Shown: one piece after another, positions 48,679 to 57,575 of the stretch
Layout: each line of letters opens with the position of its first letter
How positions within the stretch are numbered: the stretch's first letter is position 1
NCBI RefSeq assembly: GCF_014205015.1
Contig: NZ_JACHMO010000001.1
Span: forward strand, 5,146,001 to 5,210,000
Origin: Saccharothrix ecbatanensis
GTDB lineage: Bacteria; Actinomycetota; Actinomycetes; Mycobacteriales; Pseudonocardiaceae
Length of the DNA: 64,000 nt
Direction: 5' to 3'
Notes under the pieces: model-generated
The model's input: the letters and a program-made list of their open reading frames with translations, nothing else
What the model was told of the DNA's origin: nothing
Database searches by the model: none
Position numbers and translations under genes: made by a program

Positions 48679-51564
48679 ATGAGATCGCTTCCTTCTCCCC
48701 GGTGGCGCCGTCAGGCCACCGCAGCACTAGCCCTAGTGGCGGTGAGCGGCGCGCTAGCGTCCGGAACGGCCCACGCGGCGGACTACGAACGCCTGATCAA
48801 CGGCACCTTCGCCAGCGGCGCCGACCCGTGGTGGGCCAGCGCGGGTGTGTCGAACAGGGTCGTCAACGGTGAGCTCTGCGCCACCGTCACCGGCGGCACC
48901 GTCAACCCGTGGGACTCGCTGATCGGCCAGAACGGCGTGCCGTTCGAAGCCGGCCAGTCCTACACGATGTCGTTCGACGCGTACGCCTCGGTCGCCCGCC
49001 CGGCGGCGGCGGTCGCCGGTGAGGGTGTCAGCCCGTACCGGCAGATCGCCAAGCACGACGTCGCGCTGACCACGACCAAGCAGCGCTTCTCCTTCACCTT
49101 CATCTCGGAGCTGGACTTCCCGGATGCGGGTCCGGGGCAGGTCACGTTCCACCTGGGCGCGCAGGCGGCCGACACCACGGTCTGCGTGGACAACGTGTCG
49201 CTGATCGGTGGCGTGAAGCCGCCGGGCGGCGACCCGGCCGTGCCGGCGAAGAAGGTGAACGTCGACCAGGTCGGTTACGTGCCGGGCCTGCCCAAGCGCG
49301 CGACCCTGACCTCCGACGCGACCGCGCCGCAGACGTGGGTGCTGAAGAACTCGGCGGGCACCTCGGTGGCCACCGGTCAGACCGTGCCGAGGGGCAGCGT
49401 CGACCCCGAGTCGGGCGACTCCACGCACCTGATCGACTTCTCGTCGTACGACACGGCGGGCGCCGGTTACACGCTGACCGTGGGCACGGAGACGAGCTAC
49501 CCGTTCGACATCGCCACCGCTGCGATCAAGAAGCTGCGGTACGACTCGATGGCGTTCTTCTACCACAACCGCAGTGGCATCGAGATCGAAGCGCAGTACG
49601 TGGGCGCGGAGTACGCGCGGCCCGCCGGTCACCTGGACGTCGCCCCGAACAAGGGTGACAACAACGTCCCCTGCCTCTCGACCGTCCCCTGCGGCTACAC
49701 GCTGGACGTGCGCGGCGGCTGGTACGACGCGGGCGACCACGGCAAGTACGTCGTCAACGGCGGCATCTCGGCGTGGCAGGTGCTCAACACCTACGAGCGC
49801 GCGAAGCTGATCGGTGACGCCGCCGCCCTGGGCGACGGCACGCTGGCCATCCCGGAGAAGGCCAACGGGGTGCCGGACATCCTGGACGAGGCGCGCTGGG
49901 AGGTCGAGTTCCTGCTGAAGATGCAGGCGCCCGACGGCATGGTGCACCACAAGATCCACGATGCGAACTGGACCGGCCTGCCGATGCTGCCGCACCAGGA
50001 CCCGCAGGCGCGGCGCCTGTCGGCGACGAGCACCGCGGCGACGCTGAACATGGCGGCCGTGGCGGCGCAGTCGGCGCGCATCTGGAAGACGATCGACCCG
50101 GCGTTCTCGGCCAAGGCGCAGGCGGCGGCCGTGAAGGCGTACGCGGCGGCGAAGGCGAACCCGAACAAGATCGCCGACCCGAACGACGGCACCGGCGGCG
50201 GCTCGTACAGCGACGACAAGTTGACCGACGAGTTCTACTGGGCGGCGGCGGAGATGTTCGCCACGACCGGTGAGGCGTCCTACCGCACCGACGTGACGTC
50301 GTCGGCGCACTTCAAGGGCGCCAGCCTGAACGCGCGCGGCTTCGACTGGGGTTCGACCGGTCCGCTGGGCGACATCACGCTGGCGCTCGTGCCGAACGGT
50401 CTGCCGGCGGCGGACGTCACGGCGATCAAGTCGGCGTTCACCACGGTCGCCGACGCGCACCTGTCGCAGATGGCGACGCAGGGCTACCCCGCGCCGTACA
50501 AGCCGACCACCGGTTACGACTGGGGCTCGAACGGCCTGATCGCGAACAACATCGCGGTGCTGGCGCTGGCGCACGACTTCACCGGAGCCGAGAAGTACCG
50601 GACGGGCGTGTTCGAGGGTCTGCACTACCTGATGGGCCGCAACCCGATGTCGTACTCGTACGTCACGGGCTACGGCGACCAGCCGGTGAAGAACGTGCAC
50701 CACCGGCACTGGGCGAACCAGCTGGAGCCGACCCTCCCGATCGCGCCTCCGGGCGTCCTCTCGGGTGGTCCGAACAGCGCGTTGCAGGACCCGATCGCCG
50801 CGCGTCTGCTCGAGGGCTGCAAGCCGCAGAAGTGCTTCGTGGACCACATCGAGGCCTACTCGCTGAACGAGGTCACGGTGAACTGGAACTCCGCGTTCGC
50901 GTGGATCTCCAACTGGGCCGCGGAGAAGGTCACGACGGCTCCGCCGGTGGACACCACTCCCCCGTCGGTGCCGGGCACCCCGGTGGCGTCGGACATCACC
51001 ACGACGAGCGTCAGCCTGACGTGGCCGGCGTCCACGGACGCGGAGAGCGGCGTCAAGTCCTACGACGTCATCGTCCAGGAGGCGGACATGCTGCGCGTGG
51101 CCGCCACGGTGACCTCGCCGTCGGCGACGGTGACCGGTCTGCGCGCGGACACCAGCTACCAGTTCTCGGTCATCGCGAAGAACGGCGCGAACCTGACGTC
51201 GGCGATGTCACCGCGGGTGACGGTGCGGACCAAGCCGGTCGTGGTGGCGAACTACTGCAAGGTGCGGTGGCAGGCCTCGTCCTGGTCCACCGGCATGTCG
51301 GCCAGCATCACCGTGACCAACACGAGTGGTCAGGCGTGGACCGGGTGGAAGCTCGAATTCACCATGCCGGGCTCGCAGAAGATCACCCAGGGTTGGTCGG
51401 CGAACTGGAGCCAGACGGGCCAGTCGACGTCCGCGACGAACGTGTCGTGGAACGGCAGCGTGGCCAACGGCGGTTCGGCCAACATCGGTTTCAACTCCTC
51501 GGGGTCGGGTGCGGGGGAGCCCACCGACTTCCGGGTGAACGGCCAGTCCTGCTCTAAGGGCTGA
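48679..51564 (+). CDS. secreted multidomain GH9 endoglucanase (CBM4-Ig-GH9-Fn3-CBM2)
   Basis: The 961-residue precursor has a signal peptide ending AHA-AD, a CBM4/9 (~35-175), a CelD-type Ig domain (~190-285), a GH9 catalytic domain (~290-750), an Fn3 domain (~762-850) and a C-terminal CBM2 (~859-961, CKVRWQASSWSTGMSASITVTN). GH9 residues are present: GGWYDAGDHGKYV (catalytic Asp, ~345), a His in NVHHRHWAN, and the acid Glu in IEAYSLNEVTVNWN (~724). It cuts cellulose or mixed glucans by inversion. The start follows GGAGGAG. Two CebR-type boxes lie upstream and a hairpin terminator follows. Confidence 0.96.
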   Translation: MRSLPSPRWRRQATAALALVAVSGALASGTAHAADYERLINGTFASGADPWWASAGVSNRVVNGELCATVTGGTVNPWDSLIGQNGVPFEAGQSYTMSFDAYASVARPAAAVAGEGVSPYRQIAKHDVALTTTKQRFSFTFISELDFPDAGPGQVTFHLGAQAADTTVCVDNVSLIGGVKPPGGDPAVPAKKVNVDQVGYVPGLPKRATLTSDATAPQTWVLKNSAGTSVATGQTVPRGSVDPESGDSTHLIDFSSYDTAGAGYTLTVGTETSYPFDIATAAIKKLRYDSMAFFYHNRSGIEIEAQYVGAEYARPAGHLDVAPNKGDNNVPCLSTVPCGYTLDVRGGWYDAGDHGKYVVNGGISAWQVLNTYERAKLIGDAAALGDGTLAIPEKANGVPDILDEARWEVEFLLKMQAPDGMVHHKIHDANWTGLPMLPHQDPQARRLSATSTAATLNMAAVAAQSARIWKTIDPAFSAKAQAAAVKAYAAAKANPNKIADPNDGTGGGSYSDDKLTDEFYWAAAEMFATTGEASYRTDVTSSAHFKGASLNARGFDWGSTGPLGDITLALVPNGLPAADVTAIKSAFTTVADAHLSQMATQGYPAPYKPTTGYDWGSNGLIANNIAVLALAHDFTGAEKYRTGVFEGLHYLMGRNPMSYSYVTGYGDQPVKNVHHRHWANQLEPTLPIAPPGVLSGGPNSALQDPIAARLLEGCKPQKCFVDHIEAYSLNEVTVNWNSAFAWISNWAAEKVTTAPPVDTTPPSVPGTPVASDITTTSVSLTWPASTDAESGVKSYDVIVQEADMLRVAATVTSPSATVTGLRADTSYQFSVIAKNGANLTSAMSPRVTVRTKPVVVANYCKVRWQASSWSTGMSASITVTNTSGQAWTGWKLEFTMPGSQKITQGWSANWSQTGQSTSATNVSWNGSVANGGSANIGFNSSGSGAGEPTDFRVNGQSCSKG

Positions 51565-51571
51565 CCGGATG

Positions 51572-51610
51572 ACCGGTGGCGGGCTCCCCACGGTGTCCGC
51601 CACCGGTTCC
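51572..51610 (+). terminator. terminator of the cellulase gene
   Basis: An 11-bp perfect stem (ACCGGTGGCGG with CCGCCACCGGT) encloses a 14-nt loop, 8 bp after the stop codon. Confidence 0.65.
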
Positions 51611-51782
51611 ATCACCTCTGCGCCACCGGCGGCCGGGTCACGCATCCGGCAACCGGTGGCGCAGTGCTGTGCGCGGTGTTGTGCCCGGTGCTTCGCTGTG
51701 TGGGGTGTTGTGCCGGGTGCTTCCCGATCACCGCTGGGAAATCCGCCTGCGCCGAGCGGACCGGTTCTGCTTACCTCGCACC

Positions 51783-52352
51783 ATGACATCGGTCTGGGTG
51801 GGGTCCCGGGTGAGGTTGCGCGGCGTCGAGCCGGACGACTGGCAGGCGTTCATGCGGTTCACCGAGCATTCCGAGGACATGCGCGCGGTGGACCGGATCG
51901 ACCCGCCGCGGTCCGCCGCCGCCCACCGCGAGTGGACCGCCAAGCAGGCGGTCACCGAACCCGACGGCGACCGGCTGTTCCTCGCGATCGAGGCGGACGG
52001 CGTGCTGGTCGGCACCCTGTCCACGCACGCGGCGGACCAGCGGGCCGGCCGGTTCGGCTACGGGATCGGCATCGGCCACGAGCACCAGCGGCGCGGCTAC
52101 GCGGTGGAGGCGGTGGGTCTGCTGCTGGACTTCATGTTCTGTGAACGCCGCTACCGCAAGTGCGAGGCGGGCGTGTTCGCGTTCAACGAGCCGTCGCTCG
52201 CCCTGCACCGCAAGCTCGGGTTCCAGGTCGAGGGACGGTTGCGCGACCACGAGTTCTCCGCCGGCCGGCACCACGACATGGTGCTGCTGGGGATGCTCGC
52301 CGACGAGTGGTTCGCCGATCCCCGCTCACGGCTGGCCGACGGCCGGTCGTGA
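51783..52352 (+). CDS. GNAT-family N-acetyltransferase (RimJ/RimL type)
   Basis: The 189-residue protein shows the RimJ/L-type GNAT pattern: VRLRGVEPDDWQAFMRF, GRFGYGIGIGHEHQRRGYAVEAVGLLLDFMF with the acetyl-CoA loop QRRGYA, and FNEPSLALHRKLGFQVEGRLRDHEF. It acetylates an amino group of a protein or small molecule. The 218-bp gap upstream contains two 20-bp near-identical copies of GGTGTTGTGCCCGGTGCTTC (51675 and 51704). A TTACCT box 6 nt before the ATG suggests a leaderless start. Confidence 0.9.
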   Translation: MTSVWVGSRVRLRGVEPDDWQAFMRFTEHSEDMRAVDRIDPPRSAAAHREWTAKQAVTEPDGDRLFLAIEADGVLVGTLSTHAADQRAGRFGYGIGIGHEHQRRGYAVEAVGLLLDFMFCERRYRKCEAGVFAFNEPSLALHRKLGFQVEGRLRDHEFSAGRHHDMVLLGMLADEWFADPRSRLADGRS

Positions 52353-52359
52353 GGTGCGC

Positions 52360-53067
52360 TCACCGGTAGGCGTCCTGGCCCACCGGGCGGATCAGGATCT
52401 CGTTGACGTCCACCGTCGGCGGCTGGCTCACCGCGTACATCACGGCGCGCGCGACGTCGTCCGGCGCGAGCTTCGGGTCGGCCGCGCGGGACGGTGGGAT
52501 GCCGCCGGTGTCGGTCAGCCCCGGCTGGACCAGCGTGACGCGGACGCCCGTGCCGACGCACTCGGCGCGGATGGCCTGCGCCAGCCCCGTCACCGCCCAC
52601 TTGGTGGCCGCGTAGAGGTTCCCGGGCCGCACGCCGCGCCCGGCCGCCGAGCCGGTCAGCACGAGGTGGCCGCCGTGGCGCATCAACGCCGGCATCGCGG
52701 CGCGGGCGGTGAACGCGGGCCCGCAGACGTTCGTCAGGACCATGTCGCTCCACTCGGCGGGCGGCGCGCCGTCGGTCGTGGTGAACGAGGTGACCACACT
52801 GGCGCCGGCGTTGGCGAACACCACGTCGAGGCTCCCCCACTCCTCCTCGACCCGGCCGACCAGAGCGGCGACCTGGTCGAACGCCCGCACGTCGCACGAG
52901 GCCACCCAGACCCGGTCCGGACCGCCGAGCCGGGCGGCGAGTGCGGCCAGCGACGACGCGTCCCGTGACGCCAGGACCAGCCGGTATCCGGCCTCGGACG
53001 CCAGTCGCGCGGTCGCCGCGCCGATGCCCCGGCCAGCCCCCGTGATGAGGAATACCCCTGCTCCCAT
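52360..53067 (-). CDS. short-chain dehydrogenase/reductase
   Basis: The 235-residue classical SDR has the nucleotide-binding TGAGRGIG motif, VVFANAG, a catalytic Ser in VLTGSAAGRG and YxxxK in NLYAATKWAV. It uses NAD(P)H to interconvert an alcohol and a carbonyl; the substrate is unknown. It converges on the acetyltransferase gene with a 7-bp gap. A TAGCCT box ends 6 nt before the ATG, so a leaderless mRNA is likely. Confidence 0.93.
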   Translation of the reverse strand: MGAGVFLITGAGRGIGAATARLASEAGYRLVLASRDASSLAALAARLGGPDRVWVASCDVRAFDQVAALVGRVEEEWGSLDVVFANAGASVVTSFTTTDGAPPAEWSDMVLTNVCGPAFTARAAMPALMRHGGHLVLTGSAAGRGVRPGNLYAATKWAVTGLAQAIRAECVGTGVRVTLVQPGLTDTGGIPPSRAADPKLAPDDVARAVMYAVSQPPTVDVNEILIRPVGQDAYR

Positions 53068-53165
53068 GCCCGCAGGCTACTGCTGATTGGATCAAGTCAC
53101 CGGGTCGTGACAACGTCGGAGCCGGTTGCGGCGTCATCACACCGTAGACACCTGATTGGGGGAAC

Positions 53166-54206
53166 ATGGGCATCAATCGCAGGTTCGCGTTGGGGCTGGG
53201 CTCGGTCGCGGCGGCGAGCGCCGTGCTGGGTTCGACCGCCGGAACGGCGCAGGCGCAGACGACCGAGGCGGAGTGGGACGCGCTGATCCCGACGACGGCC
53301 GACCTGGCCCGGCGGAAGATCGCGTGGAAGTACGCGTCGCAGACGGCGCGGTCGGGCGGCACGTGGTCGTCGTACATCGGCGTGGCCGATCCGAACGGCG
53401 TGGTGAAGCCCGCCGTCGAGGTCGACGCGGACCGCGTGGTCGAGGCGTACAGCGTGAACAAGATCGCGGTCGCGGTGGCCGTGCTGGACAAGGTCGACCG
53501 GGGCCTGATCACGCTGGACCAGCGGGTGGACGTCACGCAGGCGATCGTCATCCAGGACACCGACGGGATCTTCGCGCTGGACGGCGCGTACCCGAGTTCG
53601 ATCACCGTGGGGCACGCGCTGGCGGCGCTGCTGACGGTGTCGGACAACACGGCGGTGCGGCTGTGCGGGCTGGTCGTGCCCGCGTTGGAGCTGAACGAGA
53701 TCCTGCGGTCCAAGGGCTTCGTGCACACGCAGGTCGTGCCGGTCGCCAACCCGAACCGGTTCTTCCTCGGCACCACCACGCCTCGGGAGACGTTCACGCT
53801 GCTGCACCGGCTCGCGGCCGGTGAGCTGCTGTCGCCGGAGTCCACGGAGCACCTGCTGATGGTGCTGCGGTCGCTGACGTCGTTCACCGACGGCATCCGG
53901 CTCAACCTGTCGTCCGCGGAACGGTTGAACGTGGCGACGAAGGCCGGTTGGTTCGAAGACGGTCGCAACGAGGCCGGCATCGTGTTCGACGCGGCGGGCA
54001 AGCCGATCATCACGTTCGCCCTGTTCGCGTCCGGCCGGTTCGTCGGCGACCAGGCGGCGAACGCGGACAACTACAGCGCGACCCACCCGGCGCTGCGAGC
54101 CCGAGCGTCCCTGGGGCGGGCGCTGTACGACTCGGTCCTCCGCATCACCGCCACCACCCCGCGCACGTACCGCGCCCAGCCGTACCGCCCGACCAACGGC
54201 GGCTGA
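53166..54206 (+). CDS. secreted class A beta-lactamase-like serine hydrolase
   Basis: The 346-residue precursor has an N-terminal NRRFALGLG twin-arginine-like signal cleaved near AQAQ. The class A motifs are partly kept: SxxK as YSVNKIA, SDN as VSDNTAV, an ELNE segment near the omega-loop position, and KTG altered to TKAGWFED. The altered last motif and loose omega loop suggest a penicillin-binding esterase or a weak beta-lactamase more than a strong resistance enzyme. It is followed by a perfect hairpin terminator. Confidence 0.83.
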   Translation: MGINRRFALGLGSVAAASAVLGSTAGTAQAQTTEAEWDALIPTTADLARRKIAWKYASQTARSGGTWSSYIGVADPNGVVKPAVEVDADRVVEAYSVNKIAVAVAVLDKVDRGLITLDQRVDVTQAIVIQDTDGIFALDGAYPSSITVGHALAALLTVSDNTAVRLCGLVVPALELNEILRSKGFVHTQVVPVANPNRFFLGTTTPRETFTLLHRLAAGELLSPESTEHLLMVLRSLTSFTDGIRLNLSSAERLNVATKAGWFEDGRNEAGIVFDAAGKPIITFALFASGRFVGDQAANADNYSATHPALRARASLGRALYDSVLRITATTPRTYRAQPYRPTNGG

Positions 54207-54222
54207 CCGCACCGACTTCGAT

Positions 54223-54260
54223 GCCCGCCCCTCCGACATGTCGGAGGGGCGGGCTTCTTA
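54223..54260 (+). terminator. terminator of the beta-lactamase-like gene
   Basis: A 16-bp perfect palindrome (GCCCGCCCCTCCGACA with its complement) is followed by TTCTTA. Confidence 0.85.
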
Positions 54261-54331
54261 GCACAAAGACGCGGCGCGGTGTATCCCAGCGCGCACCGTG
54301 GCGCTCTTTTCCGGTGTAGGGGGTGAATCCC

Positions 54332-55627
54332 ATGACCGACCTGCTGCACCTGCACCCCGAACGGCAGGGGGCACGGCCACCGCTGCGCGGGTCCCACGAG
54401 ATCCAGGGCAACGTGCTGGCCGCGTTCAACAAGGACCACCAGCTGTTCCGGTTCGTCCGCTTCACCGACTACGAGCTGGGCCGCACCTGGTTGGCCGCCA
54501 TGCTCGGCCACCTCGACACCACCGCCGACGTCGAGGACTTCAACGAGGTCTTCTCGCTGGGCCGCACGCTGTTCGGCGGCGACCCGGCCGGGTTGAGGGC
54601 GACCTGGGCGAACGTCTCCCTCACGCCGGAAGGCCTGGTCGGGCTCAGCATCAACCCGGACGCCACTCGGCAGGACCTGGCGGCCCATTTCCCGCACACC
54701 GCCGAACAAGCGGCGCGGGCCAACGGCGACACGGGCGTCTCCGCACCCGGCCACTGGCTGTTCGGGCGCACGGACCAGCACGTGCACGCCGTGGTCACGG
54801 TCGCGTCCGACGACCCGGACCGCCTGGCCCGCACCGCACGGGACCTGGACGTGCTCGACACCCTCCTGGGCGTCACCACCGTCCACGAGCAGCACGCCGC
54901 GACGCTGCCGGGCGAACGGCGCGGGCGCGAGCACTTCGGCTACAAGGACGGCATCTCGCAGCCCGGCGTGCGCGGCTTCCACCACGAGGACCGCGGCCGG
55001 CCCGGCCACCGCTCCGGTCGGCCGGGGTCGCTGCTGGTGAACGCGGGCGAGTTCGTCTTCGGCCACCCGACCGAGTCGGACCGGCCGCACGCCGCCGCGT
55101 GGCTGACGAACGGCTCGATCCAGGTGATCCGCCGGCTCGCCCAGGACGTCCACGGCTGGCGGGTGGCGACCGCCGACCGCGGCCCGGAACTCATCGGCAG
55201 GCACCCGGACGGCAGCCCGCTGGCGACCGCCCAGGACCGCAACGACTTCGACTACTCCGACGACCCCGCGGGCACGACCACACCGTGCCCGTCGCACGTC
55301 CGCAAGACCAACCCGAGGTCGTTCACGCACCGCACACCCCGGCAGCACCGCATCCTGCGCCGGGGCATCCCCTTCGGCTCCACCGACGACGACGAGCGCG
55401 GCCTGGTCTTCGTGGCCCACTGCACGTCGCTGCAAGAGCAGTTCGAGCAGATCCAGCGGACGTGGGCGCGCAACCCGGACTTCACGCCGGGCGAGCGGGG
55501 CGCGCCCACGGGTGTCGACCCGGTCATCGGCGGCCGGTTCGTCCGGACCACCGGCGCGCTGTACGCGCTGGTGCCGTCCGTGAGCACGCTCCGCCTGCTG
55601 GCCGCCGGCCGGGAACTACCCCGCTAG
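54332..55627 (+). CDS. Dyp-type heme peroxidase
   Basis: The 431-residue enzyme contains the Dyp signature HFGYKDGISQPGVRG, which provides the catalytic Asp, and CPSHVRKTNPRSF, which provides the heme-ligand His region. A distal region TTGALYALVPS follows near the C-terminus. No Tat signal is visible, so it appears cytosolic, unlike many dye-degrading family members. It uses hydrogen peroxide to oxidise bulky substrates. Start 54332 follows AGGGGG. The stop overlaps the convergent isomerase stop (CTAG). Confidence 0.92.
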   Translation: MTDLLHLHPERQGARPPLRGSHEIQGNVLAAFNKDHQLFRFVRFTDYELGRTWLAAMLGHLDTTADVEDFNEVFSLGRTLFGGDPAGLRATWANVSLTPEGLVGLSINPDATRQDLAAHFPHTAEQAARANGDTGVSAPGHWLFGRTDQHVHAVVTVASDDPDRLARTARDLDVLDTLLGVTTVHEQHAATLPGERRGREHFGYKDGISQPGVRGFHHEDRGRPGHRSGRPGSLLVNAGEFVFGHPTESDRPHAAAWLTNGSIQVIRRLAQDVHGWRVATADRGPELIGRHPDGSPLATAQDRNDFDYSDDPAGTTTPCPSHVRKTNPRSFTHRTPRQHRILRRGIPFGSTDDDERGLVFVAHCTSLQEQFEQIQRTWARNPDFTPGERGAPTGVDPVIGGRFVRTTGALYALVPSVSTLRLLAAGRELPR

Positions 55628-56460
55628 GGGGTAACCGGGAGCCGGTCGTGGCCGCCGTCCACGACCGGCTTCCACCCCGATTCGTGCCGCCGCACCAGAT
55701 CCGCCGCGACGGAGTCGTACGGCCGCGCCCACACGTCCTCGTTGAACACCTCGACCTCGACGTACCCGGTGTACCCGGCGTCCGTGACGAGCGACGTCAG
55801 CCCGACGAGGTCGATGTGACCGTCACCCGGCAACCCACGGCCCAGCAACACGTCGGCGGGCAGCGGCGTCACCCAGTCGCACACCTGGTACGAGTGGATC
55901 CGCGGTCCGGCCCTCTTGACCTCGACCGCCAACGCCGGGTCCCACCACACGTGCAGGGCGTCGACCACCACCCCGACCACCGACGACGGGTACGGCTCGG
56001 CCAGGTCCAACGCCTGCGCCAGCGTCGACACCACGCCCCGGTCCGCGCAGAACATCGGGTGCATCGGCTCCAACGCCAGCCGAACCCCAGCCGCCTCCGC
56101 GTACGGCGCCAGCACCTCCAGCGCCGAAGCGACCCGCGCCCGTGCCGCCACGAGGTCCCGGTCCGGCACGCCGCCGGGCACCAGCACCAGGACCGACGAC
56201 CCGCCCAACGCGGCGGTCTCGTCGATCGCCCGCCGGTTGTCGTCCAGCCGCTGGTCCAGCCCGGTGAAGAAGCCGCCGCGGCACAGCGACGACACCTCCA
56301 GCCCGGCCGACGCCACCAGCGCGGCCGTCCGCTCCAGCCCGTACTCCGCCACCGGGTCGCGCCACAGCCCGACGGCCGGGATCCCGTTCCGCACGCACAC
56401 GTCGACCACCTCGGGCACGGACGCCCGCTTCACCGTGGCCTGGTTCAAAGACAGCTTCAT
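55624..56460 (-). CDS. sugar phosphate isomerase/epimerase, last gene of a LacI-controlled operon
   Basis: The 278-residue AP-endonuclease-2-type TIM barrel contains KLSLNQATVKRASV, VRLALEPMHPMF (metal Glu), VVVDALHVWWDPAL (metal Asp/His), IHSYQVCDW and TGYVEVEVFNEDVW (metal Glu). It should isomerise or epimerise a keto-sugar. Its ATG overlaps the DUF993 stop (ATGA). No signal peptide is present, in contrast to the related enzyme at 27789. Confidence 0.9.
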   Translation of the reverse strand: MKLSLNQATVKRASVPEVVDVCVRNGIPAVGLWRDPVAEYGLERTAALVASAGLEVSSLCRGGFFTGLDQRLDDNRRAIDETAALGGSSVLVLVPGGVPDRDLVAARARVASALEVLAPYAEAAGVRLALEPMHPMFCADRGVVSTLAQALDLAEPYPSSVVGVVVDALHVWWDPALAVEVKRAGPRIHSYQVCDWVTPLPADVLLGRGLPGDGHIDLVGLTSLVTDAGYTGYVEVEVFNEDVWARPYDSVAADLVRRHESGWKPVVDGGHDRLPVTP

Positions 56461-57575
56461 GTCAGCACATCCAGGAGCCGTCCCCACCGAGCCGCGGCCA
56501 GGTCCGGATCGGGCAGCAACCCGGCCAGGTCCGCCAGCCGCAGCGCCTCACCGAGGTGCACCACGTCACGGGCCGACTGCAACCCGCCGACCATCGCGAA
56601 CGCGTCCTGGAACCCGCCCAGCCAGGCCAGGAACACCACGCCGGTCTTGTAGTAGTACGTAGGAGCCCCGAAGAGGTGCCGCGACAACGCGACGGTCGGC
56701 GCCAGCACCTCGTCGTACCGATCGAGGTCACCCGCGTCCAACGCCCGCAACGCGGTGGACGCGGCCGGAGCGATGGCGTCGAAGATGCCCAGCAACGCGT
56801 CGCTGTGGCCGACGGAGTCCCCGGCGATCAGCTCGGGGTAGTTGAAGTCGTCACCGGTGTAGCACCGCACGCCGTCAGGCAGCGCCCGCCGCAGCCCCAC
56901 CTCGTGCGAGGCGTCCAGCAGCGACACCTTCACCCCGTCGACCTTGTCCGGGTGCGCCTTGATCAGGTCCAGGAAGTGCCCGGTGGCCGTGGCGACGTCC
57001 GACGAGCCCCAGTAGCCCTCCAGCGCCGGGTCGAACGCCGTGCCCAGCCAGTGCAGGATCACCGGCTGGTCGGTCTCCTCCAGCAGCGCCGCGTACACCT
57101 TCTGGTAGTCCTCGGGCCCGCGCGCCGCGGCGGCCAGCTTCCGGCTGCACATCAGGATCGGCTGCGCGCCCGCCTCCACGACGGCCGCCAACTGCTCGCG
57201 GTACGCCGTCAACGGGTCCGCGGTGTCGTGGTCCGTGCCGACGCCCGCCGACAGCCGGCCGCCGCCGATCGCGGCACTGCGCCGGATCAGCTCCAGCGCC
57301 GTGTCCCAGTCCAGGCCCATGCCGCGCTGCGCGGTGTCCATGGCCTCGGCGACGCCGAAACCGTGCTCCCACAGCCGCACCCGGTACGCGAGGGTCGCGT
57401 CCCAGTCGAGCACGGCGGGCGCGCCGGTGCCGTTGCCGGCGAACGGGTCCGCCACCACGTGCGCCGCCGCGAACGCCACCCGTGACGTGAACGGTCCGGT
57501 CTCCCACGTGCGCGGCGCCGACAGGTGGTGCTTCCGGAACGCGCCGTCCCGGCCTGGCAACAAGACGGAGGTCAT
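56457..57575 (-). CDS. DUF993 family protein (dihydrodipicolinate-synthase-like barrel)
   Basis: The 372-residue protein contains DPFAGNGTGAPAVLDWDATLAYRVRLWEHGFGVAEAMDTAQRG near the start, DKVDGVKVSLLDASHE (a lysine in the position of a Schiff-base lysine) and APTYYYKTGVVFLAWLGGFQD. This matches DUF993, an aldolase-like family found with Gfo/Idh/MocA dehydrogenases. A sugar aldolase role is inferred. It overlaps both neighbours by ATGA junctions, so the three genes form one translation-coupled unit. Confidence 0.9.
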   Translation of the reverse strand: MTSVLLPGRDGAFRKHHLSAPRTWETGPFTSRVAFAAAHVVADPFAGNGTGAPAVLDWDATLAYRVRLWEHGFGVAEAMDTAQRGMGLDWDTALELIRRSAAIGGGRLSAGVGTDHDTADPLTAYREQLAAVVEAGAQPILMCSRKLAAAARGPEDYQKVYAALLEETDQPVILHWLGTAFDPALEGYWGSSDVATATGHFLDLIKAHPDKVDGVKVSLLDASHEVGLRRALPDGVRCYTGDDFNYPELIAGDSVGHSDALLGIFDAIAPAASTALRALDAGDLDRYDEVLAPTVALSRHLFGAPTYYYKTGVVFLAWLGGFQDAFAMVGGLQSARDVVHLGEALRLADLAGLLPDPDLAAARWGRLLDVLT

